This document shows positions 23,826 through 35,597 of a stretch of DNA of 64,000 nucleotides, one piece after another. Under the pieces are notes generated by a model. It made no database searches and had not been told where the DNA came from. It was given only the letters and a program-made list of their open reading frames with translations. The stretch comes from Cantharellus purpuraceus (lineage: Eukaryota > Basidiomycota > Agaricomycetes > Cantharellales > Hydnaceae). Within the stretch, counting starts at the first letter, position 1. Every line of letters starts with the position of its first letter. The stretch lies in the NCBI GenBank assembly GCA_025174535.1, contig JALBUN010000048.1, forward strand, positions 1,798,001 to 1,862,000, given 5' to 3'. The position numbers and the translations under genes were made by a program.

Positions 23826-24440
23826 TGTTACATCCTGTACCAAGTCTGATCTCCAGATCTCCATCTCTGGATCTCCATCTCCTTCATCTCCATTCTCCAT
23901 CAACTCCACCTCCATCAACCCTGAACTCCATTACTGTTCTCCTTATAAGTAGTTTCTTCTTATGGGTTACAACAAACCTTCTTCTTTTATATTGCTTAGT
24001 TTAGTTTGGACTTGGGTCTAAACTCCAAACTCCTTGCTGTGTTGTACTCCATATCCATCTTATTGTCTTATTGCTTTTAGTTTCATCATTCAATTCTCCA
24101 CATACTTATACAGGCTACTCTCTGTCTATTACAGTAGTTCATATATTGACTAAGATTTGCTCCATCAACTTCTTGGTTGCTAGCTTCTTGACAAGTACTT
24201 TCTTGACAAGTCAAACTCCAGATCCTTGATCCAACTCCATACTCTGAACTCCAAAATATTGGACCAATGATCTGAGGGGGCGCAACACACCAGTTGAAGC
24301 CAAGTCCACTTGATCCAACTCAATAGTTATTGTCCCATTCTGTCTCCAGTTGAACTGGAACAGTGAAGACCCCTTCCCTTCTTCACTAGCAGCCAAACTC
24401 TGGTTATTCCATTGAACCCCAAGTTTTCCAGCCTTTAACA
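23826..24440 (+). mobile_element. Solo LTR, family H, TSD CCTAC
   Basis: This 615-bp block starts TGTTACATCC and ends CCTTTAACA. It is flanked by exact CCTAC copies at 23821-23825 and 24441-24445. Its sequence is unrelated to the A, E, F and G LTRs. It has clustered CTCCATCTCC-type motifs in its first third. Confidence 0.88.
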
Positions 24441-25238
24441 CCTACAATGAACTGAACTTATAACTAGCAGCAATACACAATGATGTTGAAAGTCCAGTCA
24501 TGACATGTTGAAGTTCGTGTGTCCCTAGGCATAGGGCACAAGATCAGGGTGCTGAAGGTGTCACAGTGCTTCCTGTAAGTGAAACCGCATGATCATGGCT
24601 AATGGAACAGAGAGCATGGCAAGTAGAACAGTCATATCAGCAAGTGAGGAAGAAAAAGAGTGATCATAGAGCGCCATACATTGAAAAAAGTGTGTTGAGC
24701 ATGCCTCATCCAAAACGTGTCAACACACATGACGCAGCCAGCCCCCCTGATCTCCAAGATCACAGTAACTTGCATCAACACTATACAAGGAGTGACATTG
24801 ATAATTTACATGACATCATAACAGACACAAATGAACATGATGTGCACACTCCCACAGTAATACCAACTTCAGATACATCATATGAACTACTGACATTCAC
24901 AGATGTTGTAGGAAAACCAATCTGGAAGTTAGTTTTCCTACTTGCTTGAAAAGTCTTTATGAAAATGACAGATTTTTTCAGTGTATTTCTGAAGAGCCTT
25001 CAGGATATCCTGGTTTTCTGGTTCACAATGGTCTATACTACTTGATTGAACAAGGTAGTGAACTTTTATGTATTCCTGATGGGAAAATCAACAACTCCTC
25101 CATCCATGAAATACTTATTTCTCATGCACATTTGCTTTTAGCACATTCATCAGGAAGAAAAACATATTACCTACATGAACACGTCTGGTGGCCAGGAATG
25201 TACAAAGACATAGTAGATTATTGCCAGATGTGTCACAC
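24441..25238 (+). pseudogene. Element E connection region and integrase zinc finger
   Basis: An open piece at 24602-24949 is polar, histidine-rich linker. From 24946 a second piece contains the integrase-leading segment and an HHCC finger (HAHLLLAHSSG ... CQMCHT), interrupted at its last cysteine by the LTR of element B. The core continues at 34672 after the target-site copy. Confidence 0.75.
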
Positions 25239-25791
25239 TGTTATGACTATATTCATTAACGACCAGATCCCCATCCGATCCATTCAGATCCCCACACATA
25301 TGAAATCTATACTCCATTTGGAAACCGCTACATCTCCATTTACCTGTCCGATTGTCACCGTCGATTCCACCCATCCATCTCCAGTTCCAATTGATGCATC
25401 AGCATCACCATAGGGACCCAGACATCCATCCCTGTTGGACTTGGACATACTCATGTAAGGCCGTTGGCCTCGGAGACCCATCATCGGAGTAATTATTATT
25501 AGATTTCAAAATATGTATTTAAGTTGCCCGACTGGGGACTTCATTCCCCAGTTCAAATATCGAATCACACCTAGCTCCTAAGTCCGATCCTAACTCTCTA
25601 AGTCATACTCCATCTCCAAAATCTCGGACACCGGTATTAGTGAGGGCGCAGCACATAAGCTGAAGCCAAGTCCGTTTGGACCCCCACAACATACTCTGAC
25701 CCCGACCCAACCTCTGACCCAACCTCCGACCCAACCTCCGACCCAACCTCCAATCCAATCTCCAACCCCCAATCAGACCTAGTGCGTAACA
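25239..25791 (+). repeat. B 5' LTR
   Basis: 553 bp, TGTTATGACTAT...GTGCGTAACA. The hairpin ACTGGGGA (25531-25538) / TCCCCAGT (25545-25552), loop CTTCAT, lies just after TATTTAAG and is conserved in most copies. Near the 3' end is an array of CCGACCCAACCT-like 12-bp units. Confidence 0.93.
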
Positions 25792-26957
25792 GTATATTCG
25801 AACTGCCACACTCACTCCTACCAATGCCACAATCCACCGCCAATTCTGAGCGCGCACAAACCATCGAGGTGCCCGCCCCCAGCATTGACACCATTCCTGA
25901 GGTTGTCGAAGAACTGACGGACCACATAGAGACCATCAATGAAGAAGACAACACCCCGCCCTCTCCAAATCTGGCACAAGCCATCTCCCTGCTCGCTAGC
26001 AGCATCTGTAACCCACAAGCCCCTAAGTCCCGGACCAAGGTCCAAGAACCCGACCCATTCGATGGCTCCGATCCGTGAAAGCTCCAGCCATTCTTGGTGC
26101 AATGCCAGTTGAATTTCCATGACCGCCCCGACGCATTCACATCCGATTGGGCGAAGGTCACCTTCGCCATGTCCTATCTCAAGGGCACCGCACTGGACTA
26201 CTTTGAGCCAGCGCTCATGGACAACTCTGATGACCTGATATGGTCAGAGGACTACTCCGACTTCATCTCTGAACTTTGGACCAATTTTGGCCCTTATAAC
26301 CCTGAGGCTGATGCTGAGAACGAACTCAATCGACTTTGGATGAAGGAAAATCACAAAATCGCAAAATACATTGTGAGTTTCCAGCAGCTAGCTCCAAAAG
26401 TCCAATGGGGCGACGCCACACTCCGATGCCAATTTTACGTCAGACTCCCATCCCGCATCAAGGACGAGATATCACGCATCGGTAAGCCGGATACTTTGGC
26501 TACCCTCCGCAAGCTCACCCAATCCATCAACGCCCGTTATTGGGAACGTCAATCCGAGGTCTCCCGTGAGAACTTGGCTAACAACAAATCAGACAAAACA
26601 TCAGACAAGACCCCAAAGTCCAACAAGGGGTCTGATAAGAGGACCACCGCCAACTCAGGCCAGAAGTCAAACACTGCCACTTCCGGTTCCAGTCAGAACA
26701 ATTCCGGTACCAGCAATAACTCTGGAGCTTGCAAGAGTACTCCGGACCTCTCCACCAAGCTGGGGAAGGATGGAAAACTTACCCAGCAGGAACGCCAGCG
26801 CCGCATGGACAACAACCTCTGTCTGTTCTGCGGAAAGCCTGGCCACCAAGCCAAGGATTGCAACAAGGCAACCTCGTCCGCAGCAAAGGCAAAGGGCCGT
26901 GCCACCAATGCCATGACAGACAAGTCCGACGCTAAAACGATGGACCAAAAAAAATAG
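25792..26957 (+). pseudogene. B gag, one nonsense mutation
   Basis: The frame enters from the LTR end and runs to a TGA at about 26076 (arginine codon in A1). It then runs open to 26957. Order: acidic N-terminal segment, capsid (MSYLKGTALDYFEPAL; NFGPYNPEADAENELN), serine/asparagine-rich linker, CCHC knuckle CLFCGKPGHQAKDC (about 26819-26860), and a lysine-rich end. Apart from the single stop this is an almost intact ~390-residue gag. No ATG is obvious after the LTR, so the start is uncertain. Confidence 0.85.
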
Positions 26958-27010
26958 TAAGCAGTCCTATAGCCTCCGTACGGGCTGAGGGCTGTGTTGG
27001 TACTCCCCGT

Positions 27011-27616
27011 ATGACAAACAAGGTCCACCTGAACACATCCACTCTTCCTCACTCTGACTCTCTCACCCTCCTTGTCTACTCCAACTCCATTCCCGATACC
27101 GCTATTCAAGCATTAATTGACTCCGGTTCTACTCACTGTTTCCTCAATTCCTCTTTTTCCGATTTACATAAACTCCATACATACACCATAACTCCGATAC
27201 CACTCCGATTATTTGATGGCACTACTAATGCTGTTATTTCATGAGCTATAGATCTGTCTATCCGTTTTTCTGTCAGAGAAATCCAGACCCTTACATTCTA
27301 TGTTACTCCACTTGACTCCAGCTGTTCTGTGGTTCTCGGACATAACTGGCTCACCCGCTACAATCTGTTGATTGACTGGGCATTGGGCCATATCACATTC
27401 CATTCTCCAGTACAGGCTGTGTCATCCCCGACGTCACCAGCAACTATAGGTGCGAAATTATCTTCCGCCTCCGCTGACTCCACTCCGATAGATACTCCGT
27501 CTACCCCTCCGTTTATATTGATGGTGGATGCTATGGTCTTCACCAGACTAAGCAAACTGGATGGCTCTCACACATTCCAGGTCCACCTCTCCAATCCGAT
27601 ATTCCTTGCCGCTCGT
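27011..27616 (+). pseudogene. B protease, split by F LTR
   Basis: The protease has ALIDSGSTHCFLN (catalytic DSG) and [11 protein letters not shown], with a TGA at 27242. The frame is cut at 27616 by an F-family LTR and RT resumes at 29032. Confidence 0.82.
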
Positions 27617-29031
27617 TGTCGGTTTGCTTAAGGAATAGATCCTATAAGCCTGCGCGCAACGGTCCTAGCAAGCAGACGGTGTGTAACGCAGTTGTTCAGC
27701 ACTCCAAAGATCAATCAGGGCGAGGGGTACGTAACAGGGAAGTGGGATAGTGCTCTGTGGTTGGATGAGGATGGGAGCAAAAGGTCGGTCCCGATGGCTG
27801 ATCGTGCTCTGTGACTGGATGACAATGCGGAGCCCAGTTGGGAGGTACGCGAAAGCTGGTTTCAGGAGAATCAACCTCTCGGTGGCGGAGGGAAATCTGA
27901 TCGTTGAACCAAGGTGTTTTACCTCAGTGTAGAGATGATGGATTGTGATGTAGAGCGTAGAGCGTAGACTTAGAGCGTGGACTTTGACTTTAGAGCGTGG
28001 GCTGAAAACTTGTTGATTGATTCCAAAGGCGAAGACTAGCGCCCTTTTATATACAAATCCCCAGGGGACAACGACACAATATGAGGAGCAAATGATGCGA
28101 TATGATGCATGAAATGCTGATCAAGCCAGCTGATGAAGCGTGTGAAGTTGAACTACTAAAGGGGAAATCATGGAGAAATGAAACGACAGATAGGGGTAAT
28201 CTTTGTAAGAATAGGGGGCGATGAGTAATAAAAGAACCAAAAATAGAACAAGGATGAGTAAGTCGTGTATGACTGAATTAAAAGATGAAACAGGGGTGAG
28301 TCATATAAAAGAACAATAGAAACGTCCACCAATACCATCTTCCCTACGGCTCCGAAGGTTAATTGACCCTGAGTCACATGAGGACTTCAGTCAGCATCCA
28401 CAACAAATACTCCTTATTGTCTTAGTGATCCGTCTCCATATGGTATCCCGCTCCAAGAGTATTTGGTCCCTTTGCCTGACACGATGTAACCTGAGTCGGA
28501 TTGAAGTGGGAGGATAGGTCGGCAATGGCGACTGAAATTCTACCTCACGTTCGACTCTTCTATCCGTGTTACGATATAGAGGTGAAATGTCGAGGAATGT
28601 ATATGGTTCAACGGAATTGTGAAAGAATATGGGATCGCCAATGGCATAAGAGAGACATGGTGGGGATCTTGGACGTTGAAAGAGTTTTGGAAGTATTTTG
28701 ACACGTGGAGGTGGCTTAACATGCCCATGGAGCTCGGCGTATTTTTGATAGTCCTCTGTGTCCAGAGACCAGTGTGACGTATTATTAGAAGTGATGTTGG
28801 AGAGGGGAATAGAATGGGAAGCCATGTGAATGATGATGAAAGGATCGGTGTGAATAGAAGGCTGATAATGATCGATGGCGATGAAACACGAGTGACAATC
28901 AATGGCTTGAATTAGAGACTGAGGTGGATAGGGAGTTGCGGCGCTATTTAAAAGTTGATACGAAAAGACGCTGGCGGAGTTGGACTGTCAGAGTGGTTCG
29001 ATATGCGTCCTCGATGCGTCCTGGCTCGTCA
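27617..29031 (-). mobile_element. Solo LTR, family F (1415 bp), TSD TCGT
   Basis: The insertion is defined exactly by comparison with A2: CCGCTCGT|...|TCGTTCCGCCC. The block starts TGTCGGTTTGC and ends GGCTCGTCA on the plus strand, with a 4-bp duplication TCGT at 27613-27616 and 29032-29035. A TATA box (TATATAAAA) on the minus strand at 28046-28054 sets the orientation. A minus-strand frame of 144 codons (28391-28825) is open but is broken in the other copy. Related copies are at 47214-47372, 56604-57743 and 63803-64000. Confidence 0.85.
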
Positions 29032-32031
29032 TCGTTCCGCCCAATCAACTCCACTGGACCTATCTATGGTTCCTAAGGAGTATCATAAGTTCACCGACGT
29101 GTTCAGCAAGTCTAAAGCTGACTCCCTAGCAGAACACCGACCATACAATCTCAAGATTGAACTGGATGACAACTCCACCCCTCCACTTGGCCCTATCTAC
29201 TCGCTATCCCAAAAAGAGCTACTGGCTCTCCAAACATTCATAGATGAGAACTTGGCCACGGGCTTCATCCACCCATCCCTATCTCCTCATGGAGCTCCGG
29301 TCCTATTTGTCTGCAAAAAAGACGGATCACTCCGTCTATGCGTCAACTTCTGTGGACTCAACAAGATCACCAAGAAAGACCAATACCCGATACCCCGCAC
29401 CGCGGACCTACTCGAAAGTCCTCGAAAGGCTAAGATCTACTCCAAAATAGATCTCCAACATGCCTACCATCTAGTCCGTATCTGAGAAGGTGACGAATGG
29501 AAAACAACCTTCCACACACGATATGGATCTTTCGAGTGGTGCGTCATGCCCTTCGGACTAACCAATGCTCCGGCCGCCTTCCAGCGGTTCATGAATGATA
29601 CCTTCGCCGACCTCCTCAATGTGACCGTCCTCGTTTACTTAGACGACATTCTGGTATATTTGGACAACGAAGAAGAACATCAGACACATGTCTGAGAGGT
29701 ACTCTGACGTCTCCGAAAGCATGGCCTCTTCGCCCACGCTGACAAATGCAAATTCCACTCTGACTCAGTAGAATACCTAGGCTATATCCTCTCCCCAGCA
29801 GGATTGACAATGTCCGATGACATACAGGAATGGCCGGAACCCCGGAAAGTCAAGGACATACAGTCCTTCCTAGGGTTCGCCAACTTCTACCACCACTTCA
29901 TTCACGGCTACTCCGATATCACTGTTCCGCTCACCCGACTCACTAGGAAGGGTATCCAATGGAATTTCACTGACGAATGTAGACAGAGCTTTGAGACCTT
30001 GAAAAAGGCCTTTACTTCCACTCTGATACTGACTCATTGGGTTCCAGACGTTCCCATCCTATTAGAGACTGACGCCTCTGACTATGCACTTGCTGCGATC
30101 CTGTCCATCATCTCCCCAGACGACGGACAAGTCCACCCGATCGCATTTCACTCGCGTACATTTACGCCCCCCAAACTGAACTATGACATTCATGACAAAG
30201 AGCTCCTTGCCATATATGAAGCCTTCTGGATATGGAGACACTACCTTGAGGGTCCCTCCAATCCGGTGGATGTCATAATGGACCACAAGAACTTGGAATA
30301 CTTCTCCACAACAAAACTGCTCACCCAGAGACAAGTCCGATGGTCTGAATACCTATCTCAGTTCAATCTCATTATCCGTTTCCGTCTTGGTTGACTCAGA
30401 GCAAAGCCCGATGTGTTAACTAGACGCTGGGACATCTACCCTAAAGAGGGGAATAGCGACTATGCCACTGTAAACCCACACAACTTTCGTCCTGTGTTCA
30501 CTAACGAGCAGCTGGCATTGTCCCTATGAGCATCCACCCTCATGACTCCCACCCTCTGAGCTGTCACCATTATGGACATTGACCAACTCCGCTCCAACAT
30601 CTGCTCATCACTCCGATCTGATCCAGTTGTAGTTAAACACTTGGACAACCCTTCCGATCCAAAATGGTCACTTGACCCTGAAGGGCACCTCCGACACAAC
30701 GACCAGATATACGTCCCCAATGCCAACGGCCTCCGACTCCGAATTTTGCAGTATTATCATGATCACCCGATCTCCGGCCACTTTGGGCAAAATCGCACAC
30801 AAGGATTAATCCGACGAGACTATGTATGGCCAAAAATGCAAGAATACATTCAACACTACTGTAACTCCTGCACCACGTGTATGCACTCAAAATCGCAAAG
30901 GCACAAACCCTACGGAACACTTAAGCAACTTCCAGTCCCAGAGCAACCATGGAACTCCATCTCCATGGATTTCATAGAGAAGCTCCCCCCATTGCTCAGA
31001 TATGACACCATACTCGTGATTGTTGACAGATTCACCAAACAGTCACTATTCATTCCGATGCATGACACCATCACCTCCACCTCACTAGCTAAATTGTTCA
31101 TTCTCCATGTATTTTCTAAACACGGAGTCCCATCGCATGTCATGTCCGATCGGGGCTCAGAGTTTGTGTCCTCCTTCTTCTGCACATTAGGAAAGGCTCT
31201 CAACATGAAGCTTCATTTCACCCTGAAGGAGATGGACAAACAGAACGAATGAATCAGTCCCTGGAACAATACCTCCAAATCTATTGTAACTATCAACAAG
31301 ACAACTGGGCTGATCTACTTCCGATTGCAGAGTTTGCCTACAACAACACTCCGAACGCAACTACTGGCATCTCTCTGTTCTTTGCTAATAAAGGCTACCA
31401 TCCAAACATCTCCGTCCACCCCGAGAAAGAACTTGCCTCCACCAAAGCCCGCCAATTCGTAACCAACCTCGATCAACTACACCAACATCTCTGAGAGACC
31501 ATCTCCGATGCTCAGAAACAATATCAAGTCTCCGCAGACCAACGCCGCATTCCGGCTCCGGACCTGCAAATCAGAGACAAAGTATTCATTAAGGCCGAAC
31601 ACTTCCGGACCACCCGCCCATCGAAGAAACTCTCCGAGAAATACTTAGGTCCTTATGAGGTCAATGCTCACGCAGGCAGCAGGTCTTTCACCCTCTGCCT
31701 CCCGGACCACTTCCGAGCAGTTCATCTGGTCTTCCACATATCAATGCTTGAACCCGCTACCACGAACGAGATCTCTGGTCACACGCAACCCCCACCTCCC
31801 CCAATCACCATCGAAGGAGACAATGAATATGAGATATCTGAGATCCTGGACTCGAAGATCGACCGTCGATACAAGTGCAAGCTCCAGTACTTAGTCAAAT
31901 GGACTGGATACAAAGGCACCGATGAAGAGTCCTCATGGATCTCCGCATCTGAACTCAATCATGCATCCAAATCCGTCTCCAACTTCCACTCTGCTTATCC
32001 AGACAAACCTGGCCCTCTTATGAATCTTTAA
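29032..32031 (+). pseudogene. B pol: RT, RNase H, integrase, chromodomain
   Basis: RT starts in the segment equivalent to A2 with VPKEYHKFTDVFSKSK and runs through VNFCGLNKIT. A TGA (CGA origin) stands at 29483. The palm [10 protein letters not shown] is intact, and a second TGA stands at 29694. From 29804 the frame is open through RNase H (ETDASDYAL) to 30394. Integrase finger and core run 30572-31252, with a short deletion at about 31222 removing the segment before PEGDGQTE. The GAG codon for the DDE glutamate region follows at 31249. The chromodomain is complete at about 31820-31990 (LVKWTGYKGTDEESSWIS). The stop is at 32029-32031, 145 bp from the antisense stop. Confidence 0.88.
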
Positions 32032-32178
32032 GTTTGATTACTAATGCTAATTCTATTATTTCACATCATCATTTTATTACAAGTCAAAGGAAATTACATG
32101 CCTGCCCAAAAGCTCCGAAGGAATCACTCCGCCTCATTCTTCTCTGTTCCGAAATTTATAATCATTTTCATTTTTATT

Positions 32179-33915
32179 TTATACATCGCATTTCCTTTTC
32201 CCCTTTCCCTTATCTACCTCAGGCTCCGTCTCCAACTCCTCATCACTCTCTACATCCAACACCCAATCCTTCTCATCTCCCATGTCCGAATCCTTGTCCA
32301 ACGGGGCCATGAACTTCTGCAACTGACGTAACTCGGCTGTCCGACAACCCTCCAGAACCTCCTTCCGTTTCATCGTCCTCACCAAGTCTACTAACAACCC
32401 CTCCGTCCGCCGAAGGTGCTCCAACTGCAGGTTAACCAGCCGGATAAGCTGGCCCACGGTGCTATTGGGCACCAAGACATGCCCTGTACCTGCACCGGTC
32501 ATCGCCCCTTCCAATCTGACGCCGCTACCCCCGGCTGCCACAGCACCCGTCTCCGTCCGCCTCTTTTTGGTCGGATGACCCTCTGATTCCTTCTCTGCCC
32601 CTCCTTGTACCACTAGTCAGGGCTTGACGCTCTGACTATGGGAATCAAACTTCCCATCAATCCTACACCCTCCTTTCTGACCCCAACAACGATCACAGGA
32701 CCGAAGTCGGCGAGTTGGGCTGGTAGGCCACATGCACTCCACACCTGCATCACGACATAAGTCGCAAGTTACGCCAGGTCCGCCAAATGGCTCCATTGGA
32801 GCCAGAGCCTTGGGTGGTCTGCCCCTTCTCACTGCAGCCTCCAAGTGTTCCCTCTCCTCCTCCTTGTCCTGCTGTTCTGCTGCTGCCTTCTCCATCTTGC
32901 GCTTGCGAAGCTGGATCGCCGACCTTGCGACACGCAGCTCCTTCTTACGGGTCGCCAACATGCGACTCTCTGCCTTGCACCATATGACCCTCCGGTCCGC
33001 CTCTCGCTTCTCTGTATCAGCACTCAGGTAGGCCTTCAAGGAAAAGACCACAACATCGAGATTCTTCTTGGTGGTAGCGGCATAGAGCTCCGCTCTTTTG
33101 CAAGCCTCGACCACAGCTACCCAAGCCATCTCCTTGTAGGAATTCGAAGTGGGATCCGGCTCTGCATCCATCCCAACATCCATGCCCACCTCGGGCTCTG
33201 CATTTGCATCAAGCTCCACATTGGCATCGGGATCTGCTTCCACCTCCACCCTCTCTGTCTCCACCGCATCATCTTCCTCAGCTGCCCCCAACTCAAATAA
33301 GGGCTGTGCCCACGGATGTAATGGCGAGTCCTCCGCAAGTCCTCGAATGAGTCATCTCCGTCCGTGTAACGGAGATGATGGCGACTTCCAGGGTCCCTGG
33401 CTGTATTGGCACACTTGGACTTCCTGGGTGGCTGGTTCCCCCTGCCCCGGTCACCTCCTCCTCTACCTCCATGGCAGCCTCTAGCTTGTGTGCCTGCTCC
33501 TCCACTTCCTCAGTCTTGCGGCCTCCATTTCTGCCGCAAGTTCTTTCACCCTGCGAGCTCTCTCAGCTTTTGCCTCCTCCTCCTTCCGTCTCCCTTCCGT
33601 CTCCACCGCCTCTTTCCACCTCTGCTCCTCCTCCTTCCATCTCCATTCTGCCTCCTCCTCCTCCTTCCGTCTCCATTCCGCCTCCTCCTCCTCCTTCCGT
33701 CTCCATTCCACCTCCTCCTCCTCCTTCCATCTCCGTTCCACCTCCTCCTCCTCCTTCCATCTCCGTTCCGCCTCCTCCTCCTCCTTCCATCTCTGTTCCG
33801 CCTCCTCCTCCTCCTTCCATCTCCATTCTGCTTCCTCTTCCTCTTTCCGTTTCCACTCCTCCTCCTCTTCTTTCCGTCAGGCCAAGAGCAGCTGCTCAAG
33901 CTCGGCCACGCTCAT
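32179..33915 (-). CDS. Antisense coiled-coil protein with Zn2Cys6-type cluster (B copy)
   Basis: The start ATG is at 33915, 52 nt below TATAAAAGG. Residues 1-12 are followed by a TGA (probably CGA before decay), then about ten copies of an 11-residue unit like RWKEEEEAE (predicted coiled coil, to about 33600). A linker follows, then an acidic block (33290-33160), a helical basic block (33130-32830), and the cluster C-X2-C-X6-C-X12-C-X2-C-X6-C (CDLCRDAGVEC, CDRCWGQKGGC; about 32775-32675). After a TGA at about 32615 comes a conserved 144-residue tail ending in a KGKGKRK basic stretch. At the same TGA the A1 copy has CAA, so the ancestor was CGA and the two parts were one protein. The role is unknown. 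The cluster suggests DNA binding, but no DNA target is shown. Confidence 0.65.
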
Positions 33916-33966
33916 GCTTGCCAAAGGGTTTGACATTGTTGAGGATAAGACCTCAATCATGCCCCT

Positions 33967-33975
33967 CCTTTTATA
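33967..33975 (-). promoter_or_regulatory. TATA box of the B antisense gene
   Basis: TATAAAAGG on the minus strand, 52 nt upstream of the ATG at 33915, conserved in A1. Confidence 0.6.
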
Positions 33976-34077
33976 CGTCTCCAGACCCCCAGTATAACTC
34001 CGACCGCGCCCAATCGTCTCACCTATTCAATCCATGGACATGAGGCCTCAGGGGCTCGGCCTTAAATGGAGAGATAC

Positions 34078-34666
34078 TGTCATGACTATATTCATTAACG
34101 TCCAGATCCCCATCCGATCCACTCAGATCCCCGCGCATATGAAATCTATACTCCATTTGGAAACCGCTACATCTCCATTTACCTGTCCGATTGTCACCGT
34201 CGATTCCACCCATCCGTCTCCAGTTCCAATTGATGCATCAGCATCACCATAGGAACCTGGACATCCGTCCCCATCGGACTCAGACATACTCATGTAAGGC
34301 CGTCAGCCTCGGAGACCCATCACCGGAGTAATTATTATTAGATTTCAAAATATGTATTTAAGTTGCCCGACTGGGGACTTCATTCCCCAGTTTGAATATC
34401 AAATCACACCTAGCTCCTAAGTCTGATCCTAACTCTCTAAGTCGTACTCTGTCTCCGAAATCTTGGACACCGGTATTAGTGAGGGTGCAGCACATAAGCT
34501 GAAGCCAAGTCCGTTTGGACCCCCATGACATACTCCGACCCCGACCCAACCTCCAACCCAACCTCCAACCCAACCTCCGATCCAATCTCCGACCCAACCT
34601 CCAACCCAACCTCTGACCCAACCTCCGATCCAATCTCTGACCCCCAATCGGACCTAGTGCATAACA
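34078..34666 (+). repeat. B 3' LTR
   Basis: 589 bp, starting TGTCATGACTAT and ending GTGCATAACA. It is 36 bp longer than the 5' LTR, mainly through extra 12-bp units (CCAACCCAACCT-like) at 34540-34640. The polypurine-like AAATGGAGAGATAC stands just before it. Confidence 0.92.
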
Positions 34667-35056
34667 CACACATGCACAACAAGCAAGGTGACTAACCAGA
34701 AACCTATGAGAAAGTTGAGATCACTTTTGGTACCTCTCAGACAATGGCAGCGAATTGGTGTTGACTTTGTCAGCCTGCTACCAGGTTCGTCAAATCAACA
34801 TGGGGAATTTGACATGATCTGCGTAATTATTGATCACTTAACATCTATGGTACATCTTGTACCTTTGCAAGGTACATTCTGCACAAAAGACATTGCAGAA
34901 CTGATGGTGGAAAATGTTTATAAATACATGGCCCACTGGAAATTATTGTGAGTGATAGAGACTCTTTATTGACTAGTGGATATTGGGATCATGTACACAA
35001 AATGCTCAGGACACAGCTGCGCATGTCTACAGCATTTCACCCCCAAACTGATGGGG
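34667..35056 (+). pseudogene. Element E integrase core, first part
   Basis: After the CACAC duplication E continues in phase with the finger at 25233. It has GVDFVSLLPGS (first catalytic Asp), ICVIIDHLTSMVHLVP, then a frameshift at about 34945 and IVSDRDSLL (second Asp) and AFHPQTDG at 35030-35055. A solo LTR interrupts directly after PQTDG. Confidence 0.82.
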
Positions 35057-35597
35057 TGTTATGACTATATTCATTAATGCCCAGATCCCCGTCTGATCCA
35101 CTCAGATCCCCATGCACATGAAATCGATACTCCATTTGGAAACCATCATGTCTCCAATTATCTGTCCAATTGTCACCACCAAATCTCACCCATCTGTCTC
35201 TGGTTCTGATTGATGCATCAGCATCACCATAGGAACCTGGACATCTGTCCCCATCAGACTCAGACATACTCATGTAAGGCCATCGGCCTCGGAGACCCAC
35301 CACCAGAGTAATTATTATTAGATTTCAAGTATGTATTCAAGTTGCCCGACTGGGGACTTCATTCCCCAGTTCAAATATCAAATCACGCCTAGTTCCTAAG
35401 TCTGATCCTAACTATCTAAGTTGTACTCTGTCTCCGAAATCTCGGACACCAGTATTAGTGAGGGTGCAGCACATAAGCTGAAACCAAGTCCATTCTGACC
35501 CCCATGACGCACCCCAATTCCTGCTCTGACTCCAACCCAACCTCCAACCCAATCTCCAACCCAATCTCCAACCCCCAATTGGACCTAGTGCGTAACA
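35057..35597 (+). mobile_element. Solo LTR, A family, TSD TGGGG
   Basis: TGTTATGACTAT...GTGCGTAACA, 541 bp, with exact TGGGG at 35052-35056 and 35598-35602. It splits the E integrase between HPQTDG and its glutamate. Confidence 0.94.

Larger units (their letters stand above)
25239..34666 (+). mobile_element. Chromovirus B, full length, TSD CACAC
   Basis: Both LTRs are present (25239-25791; 34078-34666) and the 5-bp duplication CACAC at 25234-25238 and 34667-34671 is exact. The interior has gag, protease, RT, RNase H, integrase, chromodomain and the antisense zinc-cluster gene, plus a 1415-bp F-family solo LTR in the protease-RT linker. Many CGA codons are TGA, so it is inactive, but it is the best preserved copy here and useful as reference. 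Confidence 0.93.

Noticed and set aside
28391..28825. A 144-codon protein gene in the F-family LTR
   Set aside because: The corresponding region of the second copy (56604-57000) has frameshifts and stops, and the frame lies wholly upstream of the LTR TATA box.
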